Shown piece after piece: positions 55,804-64,000 of a stretch of 64,000 bases of DNA. The stretch covers positions 9,379,994-9,443,993 of the forward strand of contig OX638368.1 in assembly GCA_951812925.1 (NCBI GenBank), given 5' to 3'. Made by a program: the position numbers and the translations under genes. The DNA is from Calliopum simillimum (lineage: Eukaryota; Arthropoda; Insecta; Diptera; Lauxaniidae). The notes under the pieces were generated by a model. That model did not search any database. It was not told the origin of the DNA and was given only the letters and a program-made list of their open reading frames with translations. Every line of letters begins with the position of its first letter. Positions within the stretch are counted from its first letter, which is position 1.

Positions 55804-56030
55804 TTAAACTGCCGATGCCACCCATTTGAATTTACTACTGCTCTGCACTTCATGATGATAAAAATTACACTCCAATTTGTTAATGCAATTTTTGCCAAAG
55901 CGACATGGTTTCGGATGATAGAATGTGCATCCAATTTTCGAACAGTTTGGATAATATTTACACATGGTGCTAGAGGCGGCTGGTGCTGCTGAAATTGATT
56001 TATAATTTTGCACAGGCACAACGTGTGAAG
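55804..56030 (-). CDS. Nab2: Nab2 last exon: CCCH zinc fingers 4-5 and C-terminus
   Basis: The acceptor is TTATCATTTCAG. It encodes CKYYPNCSKIGCTFYH and CRFGKNCINKLECNFYH, then HEVQSSSKFKWVASAV and TAA at 55806-55804. It joins in frame (T|CT) with the fingers 1-3 exon. Confidence 0.94.
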
Positions 56031-59000
56031 CTGAAATGATAATAAAATATATAAAATAAAATTAATAATTGCAGTAATATGCCTAATTAAGTATTGTTTG
56101 GAAGGGCTTTTGCATGTCTAATTTTATTTATTGTGGTAATGGAAAAGTTCATCTTCACTGTAAGTTATAGGAAGTTTGATTTGATTTAATATATAGAAAA
56201 GGTTTTTGCGAAGATGGCCACATTATATCAGCAGTAATAGTAATAGGATGACAATTTTCGAATGACTTCATTGTCTAATTTGTATGTAAAAATTAAATCT
56301 TGTGTTTGTTTCTTATGGTCTTGAAAAACAATTGAAAGATTTCAATGAAATTTTTACAGTATACATATCAGTACATATAAGGGGAAAGTTATATGATTGC
56401 AAAATCGGAGGTGCCACGCCCCTATAAAAGAAATCAGCATATTTGAGAAACTGTTTGATGCATAGGCGTTACATTTGGTGCATATGGACATTTCCCAGGT
56501 GACGAACGTGACCGTCGTACACATTTAAAGTGCAAAAAAGTGGAAGTAAAACATGTTTTTATTTTAGTTTTTACTTTACATTATAGGTCCTAGGTAGCAC
56601 TATAATTAGTGCCAACTTTAATAGCAGGCGAAGTCCTGGTTCCCACATACACGCAAAAAAAAGACACAAAACGAACGTGACAAAAATAGAAGTAGTTTTC
56701 GTGCCTAAAGAAAGTCAGAATTCAGCGAAACAAGTCAGAATTTTAAAGTACGACTAGTTTTAGAATTTTATGCAGCAATGTCTGCCGTAAAATTATAAAA
56801 AGACGCAACTCGTTTTTCATAGTTTTGAGAAAATCGAAATTTTAATTTTATTCAGAAAAGGCAGCAACTTCTCTTTCTTATAAAATCTATTTTATTTTTC
56901 ATCTTTTTGTATGGAGTTACTGCCTTTTATGATTTTAATTATGAAAAATATGAAAACAGGGTGTAATGTTAACATTTCTTTATTTGCAATTTGCAAGAGA
57001 AGTGGAAAACGTAAAAAATTGGCGATTGGACTAAAATATAGATAAAAAATTGCTTAATCCGATGGGGAAATAAAGTTAAAAAGGCCGTAACTTAAGATGC
57101 GGCCTTATATATTTTTACGGCAGATGTTACCTTATGATAAATTTTGTTTGATTCAAATATCTTCTGAATTTTTTTTTGTTTTGATCATAATGTGAATCGA
57201 TACGTGACAATATGAACGTGACATTTTTCCACCATATGTACAAATTTTAAATTAAAAACCTTTCAAAAAACCAGGGGGGTTACTCTGTAATTCGAATGCG
57301 AATGCAAACATCTTCGCATTCGAGCAAGTGCTACTTTGTAATTCGAATTTCGCATTTCGTATTTCAATTATCGCATTCACATTTTGCCCTTTTTCGCTTT
57401 TCGGATTTTCTAAACTCTTTAAAGCGAATGCGAGTGTCAAAACCGTTCGAATTTCGGATATTTCATGCGACAGCTTATAAGCAAACGCAAGCAATGCGAA
57501 AAAGCGGGATTCTAAGATATCTGCTTTGACTTATATATTTATTAAGTTGTTATGGTCTGTTTTAATTCTTTTTGACAAAATCTACTCCACTAAAGATTCC
57601 AAAATAAGTTTTCGAGAAAATTTCGGTAACGTGCCCCTCTACAGAAATACCATCATTTAATTTTATAAGATCCTAGAAAAAATGAAAAAAATTCATCACG
57701 TATTTTTAACATATTTATTTGGTGTTTTATTTCATGGACTATTCTCCTCAATACATAACTTCCTCGAAGCCATACACGTGAATCTAACGTGAAGTCACCA
57801 CTTTGTATGACATAGCGGATTTTTGCTTGGTTTTCGAAATGCATGGAATTTCATGGTAGCCATGGTAGTGACAAATTTACATCCTTTCAAAAACTGAAAA
57901 AAATATCAGACCGTGGGTACATCCATGCCCAAACACGGGGCAAAGCCAACGATCCGCTGTCGGTGTGACCACATATGATATATATCTTGAATATTTTTTA
58001 GCCAGCTATTTGCCGCTGTCTCAGTATACTGCGTAAAAACATTTTCCTCAATTCTGGATCCATTAGTATGTTTAAATTATTGAATTTTCTTGAATTCTTT
58101 TTTGAATTTATTAAAAATTTGTATATGACGAAATTTTATTTATTTTAATTTTTGACATTTTTGAAAAGTAATGTATACTTTTTATAAATATTTAAAGGCT
58201 GTGAAAATGTGAACATTTTTAATCATGCGAACGAGTTTCGGAGTACGATTTTATTTTCGCATCGCATTTGGTTTTCGCATCGCATTGCTTTTCGTATCGC
58301 ATTAGATAGTAATCCCCCAGGATTTCCAAGTGACTGTTGGATCACTTTATCTTGTTAAGTTGAGGAGGCATCACCAATTTTCCCAAAGGGTGTCATTTGT
58401 CCCTATCCATTTTACATGTGTACCAAATCTCATAAATTATAAATTTCCTTTTTTAGGGGCGTGACATCGCCTATTTTCATAGAAAACATTCTTAGTCCTG
58501 GTGCTCTGTATACATGTATTTAATCTCATTCCTGTACGATAAATATTTTCGGAGATATGATGAAGTGACTTTGTGGGGGCGTGATACCCCCATTTTTCCC
58601 AGTACACAATATTTGTCTTGGTGCTTTATACATAACTACTAAATCTCATCTATCGTTAAATAGTTTCTGAGATATGGTGGTTTAAAAAAGCAAAATTCGA
58701 ATTGCCTCTAGAAAATGTTTGACGCATAGCGATAACATTTGGTACATATACATACATTAGGCATGATTTAGTGCACTATTTTTCAATTTGGACACGATGG
58801 AACCCTTTATTTTGTCAGGTTTGGTGAGAAATTACAAGAGCCAAAAAATGGGGGGGATTGGGTGGTGCCAAGTGGCATTGCATCGTCGCGACGCATCGCT
58901 GCCAAGTTGTCGCTTTTAGAGAAATAAAATTATTTTTTTCTCCTCAACTTTTTAACTACGATATCTATAAACTTGCCACAACTCGGTTAGTTTTTGGAAT

Positions 59001-62000
59001 TTTCCGGTGAACGAGATGTAATTTTATTCTAAATAAAATGTTTTTTTTAGTGCAATAAACCGGTATTTTATCTTGCGGGTTGTTTTTGCTTTTTTATTGC
59101 TGCTTTTTAAAATCATTTTAAATTTAAAATTTTTATTTTTTTTTTTTTAAACATCGCCGAATCCCTTTTGTATGCAAAGTAAAAAGCATAAAACTTCAAC
59201 CAAAGATATTTAGCTGAAAATAAACAACTACAATACTTACACAACGGTGGCGCTTGTGATTGCAGCTGACTTGGATTCCTTATGCCACTATGCGAATAGT
59301 TGCAATCTACATTAGTGCAGGCCATATCAAATTTACACTTAGGATGTGAATACATGCATTTGTCAGCGAATTTGCAATTGGGAAAACTTTTGCATGGCGC
59401 AGTTGGATGATAAAAATCGCAATTATGTTTTGTACAATTTGGATGATATTTACATCGTTCTTTTGGTTTGTTGACCTTCATTCCGGTCGAATCGATAGCA
59501 ACAGAGCTCACTAAAAAATAAGTACATTACAATTAGCATGTTTAAGACAAGATAATGATTAAAAATATTTTAATATTTACATGAGGGTATATTCTCATAT
59601 TTTTTAGCTTCTGAATTGCGTATGGAGATTTTTTGTCTACTGTGATGATATTCATCACTAATGCGTCGTTCCATTGATGTACCACGTTCATAACTTCTAG
59701 AACGACTTTTTGGTGTAGTGACATTATGTTCTCGATCCAGAGCACCCAAATCAAATTTTATTGGTGTACGCTTTCGTTTAACGGGTGTGCGCACTGGTGA
59801 AGATGCATCAGTTGTTAGCTGAGTTTCAGCGCTACCAGCTGAATGTCGCTGTTTCTTTGGCGGCATTGGTGGTGTCAATGAACGTTCTATTAGCGGCTCT
59901 TCGTGGCTGCGACGTTTATGTGACGATTTTGAACGACTTTCATGTTTCTCATATTTTGGTGTTTTTATTGGACTGTCATCATCTTCGGAATCATTTTTTA
60001 TAATTATTTTTTTAATTTCCTTCGGCTTACGATATATCTCAATTAATTCGCTACGCCGTGGTGGTGGTGGTGTATTACACGACTGTGAAGAGTTTGTAGA
60101 TTCACGTTCACCGAGATGTGTATTGGTTGATGGGGAGACTGAACTTGTCGTTGTTTTCATTTGCAGACGTGACTTAATGTCACTTCGACGGGGCTCTCGA
60201 GAGCGAGAACGTTTATTATTACGTGTCGTTGTTGAAGAGGCTTCCACAGCATTATTACGTGCTGCTGAAGACGATGAAGATACTAGTGGCGGCGGTGAGT
60301 GTGAACGCGAACGAGCATTGCGGGCACGTTTATATCTTGGAGGTGGTTTGTCATCTGGAAATATTCAATTTTGTTAAAACCTACTTCAAAGTGAATTAAA
60401 AATTGACAAAACTTACCATTGAGTGTAACGACAAATTGCGTTTTTTCCATATCCAATTCGTTTGAAGAACCACCAACTTCATATTCAGCCTCATTAATGT
60501 GATAACTGCACAAAATATCAATGTAAATAAGGTATACAATTTAATATACAAAAACACTTTCAAGTTACCTTATAGCAGCGTCTTGCTCATCGCCACTTTC
60601 GTTTATCATCTGTGGCACATACACATAATCACCATCGGAGTCACCACGATCGGAAACTGATTCAGGCACATATTCTTCGTCCACTTCATCTTCGCTATTT
60701 CGACGAGGTCGTTTATTGACCAACGAATTCATTCTGCCTTCACCCTCTACTTCAATGACCAAATTTTGTCTTGTTCGTCGAAACAGCATTGAAGAGGTCG
60801 CAACGGCACCACGTTTTAAACGATCACGATATGATTTCGTATACAATTTTGTGCTACGGTCACTGACAAGACCACCTTCGCCCAAACGAACTGTTACCTT
60901 TGGAACGGACTCTGTAGGTTTAGACGACTGTGTGAGTATTGTCGAGCGCTGTGCCTCAGCCACGGCACGTAAAAGTAAATTCTTACACGCCTGCTTGCTG
61001 GGCGAGACAGGTGGTCGTGGTTTTATTTTTATAACAGAGTTTACAGGCTTTTCAATTAAATCTTCATCATCTGACGGTTCTATAGGTTTTGAGGCAGCAA
61101 CAATAACACGGGAGCCAATACGTTGCCGTACACGTGGTTCTTCAGCAGCAGCAGCAACGACAACATCTATACCAGTGACAATAGCACCGACAGAATTACT
61201 ACGTTTTCTACGCACATCTGTTGAGGTTACCATTTGTACGATTTGAGATCGTTGCGAACCATTCGCAATTGTAGCGGAAGACGAAGATAAAATTGGTTGT
61301 TGTTCAGGTGATGAACGACGACGTATTGAGCTACGATCACGTTCGCGATCGCGATCACGATCACGTTCTCCTCTGTCTCCTCTATCACTTCTTTCACCTC
61401 TTTCACGTTCACGCTTTCGTTCATTTTCAATTTCTCTGCGTCGAAAGGCCGGTACATAAAGTTCTTTTTCCTGTCTTGAACGTCGCTCACGTGTAGAGTC
61501 AATTTCACGCTCACGTTGTGCCTGGTGCTGTTGTGGTTTCAATCCTAAGCGTTCATGAACTGAACGCTTGGGATGCGGCAACGGTTCACGTCGTTCACGA
61601 TCACGCGATAGACGTGGTTGTTGTTTATCATCATGACGATTTCTGTTAGGGGGTGAGGCGGCTCGTCGATTATCGATACTTGACGCAGTTATAACAGGCG
61701 TGGCACCTGATGCATGTGCTGGTGGTGGAGTGATACGCCTACGCCTTCCCTGCAAATGCTGTTGTTCTGTTTGTCTGTCTTTGGATGCTGATCTACTCGT
61801 TTCTTTATGGTCAAATACAATGGGACTCTTGGGTTTGCTTGATTTTTTCTTAACCTAAAAAAAAAATTAATTTTTTCTTTAAATTGTTAATATTTAAAAT
61901 ATTTGCTAAGTATTACTAGATCGCCAGCTTCGTCGAATTCATCAGCGCTACCATCATCCTTCAAATTAAGAAAATCTTCATCCTCACTTTCAGCTTCATC

Positions 62001-62518
62001 ATAGTTATCCAGATTTTTCAAGTGTTTCTTCGCAGCATAGATTTTTTTTTGTATTTCTGCTAATTCAGCTAAATCTTTTTCACGATTATTACTGGGAATA
62101 GCTTCAGTGGTCGAAGATATTTCTGATATAGTAGGTATATCAAATTCACTTGTGGTAGCATTGCCATGCTTAGTTGTTTCTATAGCGGTCGACTCTGCTG
62201 CAGCTTTTTTACCTTTGCCTTTTTTAATATTCGCAGCAGCATCAGCATTTACGTCCAGCGTCTTTTTTGCCTTCTCAAGAAGATCTTCTGCAAATACATC
62301 AGTTATGGAGTTTATAACCGGTACACTAGGATTGGCACCAGTTGTAGTCGTTGGTGTTTGATGTTCTTCGGCAGTATCATTGTCTGTTTTCTTAGCTGCA
62401 GCAGATTTTTTATCTTTTTTCAAAGTCTTTCGCTCTTTTTTGCTACTCGTTGTAGATGAAGACGAAGCAGCGGTTGTTGGTTCATCACGCAGATTTGATT
62501 TTCGTTTTCTGGAAGAGG
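55804..62518 (-). CDS. Nab2: Nab2/ZC3H14-type poly(A)-RNA-binding zinc-finger protein (5' exon(s) missing)
   Basis: Nab2/ZC3H14 proteins bind polyadenosine RNA in the nucleus through tandem CCCH fingers and restrain poly(A) tail length. The fly gene matters in neurons, and human ZC3H14 loss causes intellectual disability. Joining 62518-61917, 61854-60569, 60505-60417, 60354-59581, 59510-59241 and 56030-55804 keeps one frame for 1,081 residues. The first part is Lys/Ser/Thr- and acid-rich, the middle has Arg/Asp/Glu repeats and RS-type stretches, and the end has five CCCH fingers of C-x5-C-x4/5-C-x3-H spacing, the hallmark of this family. The PWI-like N-terminal domain is not in the window, so upstream exon(s) lie beyond 62518, probably past 64000. 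The gene converges on crb. Confidence 0.92.
56380..58690 (-). repeat. Dispersed repeat, inverse of 26040-26440, interrupted
   Basis: The outer pieces (56560-56650; 58380-58690) match the repeat at 26040-26440 in the opposite orientation. Shared words include GCCAACTTTAATAGCAGG and ATTTTACATGTGTACCAAAT. The pieces are contiguous at 26 kb apart from about 30 bp, so 56650-58380 is inserted material. Confidence 0.65.
57275..58317. mobile_element. TIR element E4 (AATGCGAA family)
   Basis: The ends GGGGGTTACTCTGTAATTCG and CGCATTAGATAGTAATCCCC are inverted repeats, flanked by CAG on each side. ATTCGCATT/AATGCGAA words fill 57290-57500 and 58225-58310. No transposase is visible. It is nested in another repeat inside a Nab2 intron. 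Confidence 0.65.
59241..59510 (-). CDS. Nab2: Nab2 exon: CCCH zinc fingers 1-3
   Basis: The acceptor is TATTTTTTAG and the donor TTGT|GTAAGT. It encodes CKYHPNCTKHNCDFYH, CKSFPNCKFADKCMYSH and CKFDMACTNVDCNYSH, each C-x5-C-x4/5-C-x3-H, spaced a few residues apart. All zinc ligands are present. Confidence 0.95.
59581..60354 (-). CDS. Nab2: Nab2 exon: RS-like and Pro/Ser-rich region
   Basis: The acceptor is GAATATTTCCAG and the donor TCAT|GTAAAT. It encodes RYKRARNARSRSHSPPP, RSRSREPRRSD, CNTPPPPRRSELIEIYRKPK, PPMPPKKQRH and KRTPIKFDLGALDREHNV. It is likely a disordered linker with nuclear-localisation-like basic patches (inference). Confidence 0.88.
60417..60505 (-). CDS. Nab2: Nab2 short exon
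   Basis: The acceptor is ATTTTGTGCAG and the donor AATG|GTAAGT. This 89-bp exon encodes YHINEAEYEVGGSSNELDME and KTQFVVTLN. Confidence 0.85.
60569..61854 (-). CDS. Nab2: Nab2 exon: RD/RE-rich region
   Basis: The acceptor is TTTTTTTTTTAG and the donor ATAAG|GTAACT. It encodes RRRRITPPPAHASG, then ELYVPAFRRREIENERKRER and long Arg-Asp/Arg-Glu dipeptides, then a conserved-looking block (PPVSPSKQACKNLLLRAVAE). It ends in EEYVPESVSDRG and YVYVPQM acidic sequence. No folded domain is obvious. Confidence 0.9.
61917..62518 (-). CDS. Nab2: Nab2 exon (first visible): charged low-complexity region
   Basis: The acceptor is CTCTCTCAACAG and the donor GATCTA|GTAATA. It encodes SSRKRKSNLRDEP, poly-Ser/Thr, KKGKGKKAAAE and the predicted helix LAELAEIQKKIYAAKKHLKN, then an acidic DEAESEDEDF stretch. 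It begins in mid-codon, so an upstream exon exists. Confidence 0.85.
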
Positions 62519-63015
62519 CTGTTGAGAGAGAAAATTATATGATATAACAGAGTAAAAGTAGAAAGATGGAAATCTTAAAAAAATTATTGCAAAAATAAGA
62601 TTTTCAGCCCAAAATTGAGTTAAAAATCTGCGGAAACGGCAGTTCTAGTGAAAGTTGTAACATTTTTAACAAATTTTCATGCAGATATCTTTTCTGGTTT
62701 CCGATACATATTGGTCTAACAGCGTCTAAATATAGTCCATGGAATTGCAAAGTAGAGCAAAAGTCACTTTGAAAAGGCAGTTGGAGGAGAAGAATCAAAA
62801 TTCTGGAAGCCGAGGAGAGAAATCGATATCATCTTATTCGATGATACAGATTGTTTCAGAATATTAGACACAAGTGTTCCCCTTCCATTTTCAGTTTAAA
62901 ATAAAAAGAAATTATGAATAGCATTATCATGAATTTACCTAGAAATTTCTTTCTCGAGAAGGAGCATATGCAATCGTGAAAATTTTGAGAATAGAAATTC
63001 CTTTTTTAGCAGGTA
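62519..63015 (-). other. Nab2 upstream intron
   Basis: AT-rich. Its right part (62960-63013) resembles the repeat at 28240-28300. No exon is seen. Confidence 0.6.
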
Positions 63016-63904
63016 CTAGGTGTACAAATATGAAACCGGTAATGACATCTAGCGGTCGATAGCCGTATATGTATGAGCTTCCGAACCGTACCAAATGTCT
63101 TAATCGTTCATTCTGTCATCTGTCAACAATATTCAGTTCACAATTTGTCAAGTTTCATACGACAACGCGTTTTTTCCGCTCGTAAAGATGTCGAATTTTG
63201 TGCCCGAAAACTCTCATTTGCGGGAAGCATTGATTTTCTGTTTCCATTTAAAAAACAGAAAAGGTTTTCTCCATCGAATCATCACTGGCGATGAAAAGTA
63301 GATTTATTTCAACAATCCCAAACGAAAAAAATCATATTTGAGCCCCGGCCAACGACCAAGACCAAATCGCTTCGGCCGAAAGACAATGCTGTGTATTTTC
63401 TGGGATCAGCGTGGTGTTATTTGGTATGAGCTACTAAAACCAGGTGAAACAGTTACTGGTGCACGCTTCCATCAACAATTGATCGCTTTGAACCGTGCTA
63501 TACGTCAGAAGAGGCCCGAATTTCAACTTCGCCATGACAAAATTGTATTCCAAGATGACAACGCATCGCCTCATCGAGCAGCGGTCAATAAAAACTTGGT
63601 AGAATCGTACAACTGGGAGCCCCTGCCCCACCCGCCGTACTCACCGGACCTGGCGCCGTCCGATTACTATTTGTTTTCATCGATGGGACACGCACTCAAC
63701 GATTCGCACTTCAATTTTTACGAGGAAGTGCAAAAATGGCTCGATGAATGGATAGCCTCAAAAAACGAAAAAATTTTTTGGCGAGGAATCTATAAATTGC
63801 TAGCGAGGGGAATTACTTTGAAGATTAAATTTGGAACCATTTTCGCAAAATAAACGTGTTTTTTTTTTAAATAAAAATTACCGGTTTCATATTTGTACAC
63901 CTAG
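63016..63904 (+). mobile_element. Internally deleted mariner, copy 2
   Basis: The ends CTAGGTGTACAAATATGAAA and the mirrored right end are flanked by TA (63014-63015, 63905-63906). At 889 bp, it is nearly identical to the element at 47533-48456, with the same large internal deletion plus two further small deletions. It lies in the Nab2 upstream region, in the opposite orientation to that gene. Confidence 0.92.
63188..63828 (+). pseudogene. Broken copy of the deleted mariner transposase
   Basis: It starts [20 protein letters not shown] and jumps to [14 protein letters not shown], then a TAG stop (63299-63301) follows. A 12-bp deletion after PGQRP and a 23-bp deletion near the C-terminus (frameshift after WRGIYKL) distinguish it from copy 1. 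The second and third catalytic Asp regions ([16 protein letters not shown]) remain readable. Confidence 0.9.
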
Positions 63905-63906
63905 TA

Positions 63907-64000
63907 TACTTTTTTCTCTTATTTTTTTCCAATTTTCATTCAATTTGCGCCAAAGCACTTCTATGCAGCCATGGTGTTTTTTATTAAATTTGACAGCCAA
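63907..64000. other. Window end, non-coding
   Basis: T-rich sequence. No exon with a Nab2 PWI-like reading is visible. Confidence 0.5.

Larger units (their letters stand above)
56031..59240 (-). other. Nab2 intron splitting the zinc-finger array, filled with repeats
   Basis: This 3.2-kb intron lies between fingers 3 and 4. It contains a dispersed repeat related to 26040-26440 (at 56380-56650 and 58380-58690), interrupted by 1.7 kb that includes TIR element E4. No exon is visible within. Confidence 0.75.

Noticed and set aside
60716..61246. 176-codon plus-strand frame opposite the Nab2 RD-rich exon
   Set aside because: It is a shadow of the minus-strand coding exon, which has good splice borders and joins in phase.

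Overview
The window looks like nuclear DNA of a higher dipteran, most likely a tephritid-type fruit fly. The evidence is an AT-rich sequence, introns with GT-AG borders, insect mariner elements, and two genes that read as fly orthologues. The species cannot be fixed from the sequence alone.

Two host genes are recognisable. On the + strand, positions 37404-49260 hold all but the first exon(s) of crumbs (crb), the apical polarity determinant. The visible exons encode an N-terminal laminin-G-like domain, about 30 EGF repeats, three more laminin-G domains, one membrane span and the 37-residue tail ending in ERLI. I joined 13 constitutive exons, which stay in frame for 2,081 residues. A 252-bp phase-symmetric cassette exon at 40854-41105 would add one EGF repeat. 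On the - strand, positions 62518-55804 hold six exons (1,081 residues) of a Nab2/ZC3H14-type poly(A)-RNA-binding protein with five CCCH zinc fingers. Its N-terminal PWI-like part lies beyond the right edge. The two genes converge tail to tail, with about 6.5 kb between their stop codons.

The first 37.4 kb hold no convincing host exon. This stretch is either the long first intron of crb or intergenic DNA, and it is packed with mobile-element debris. Recognised material includes a mellifera-type mariner relic, an R1-like retrotransposon fragment, 3' tails of a second non-LTR element, a hAT/BED fragment, mini-me-like elements, and a TTAA-flanked MITE. There are also four copies of a ~107-bp palindromic MITE in the window, one of them in crb, and large foldback elements with arms up to about 640 bp.

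The most distinctive signal is a set of sequence-unrelated terminal-inverted-repeat elements with one shared design: a short motif in the terminal repeat recurs at subterminal and internal sites. They lie at 3145-4025, 8910-9779, 12935-14802, 29344-30236, 51207-54302 and 57275-58317. Several, and the 1.48-kb foldback at 35102-36578, are flanked by TA.

Two mariners, one in the last crb intron (47533-48456) and one upstream of the visible Nab2 exons (63016-63904), share the same internal deletion of the DNA-binding half of the transposase. The deleted form itself must therefore have been mobilised in trans or duplicated.
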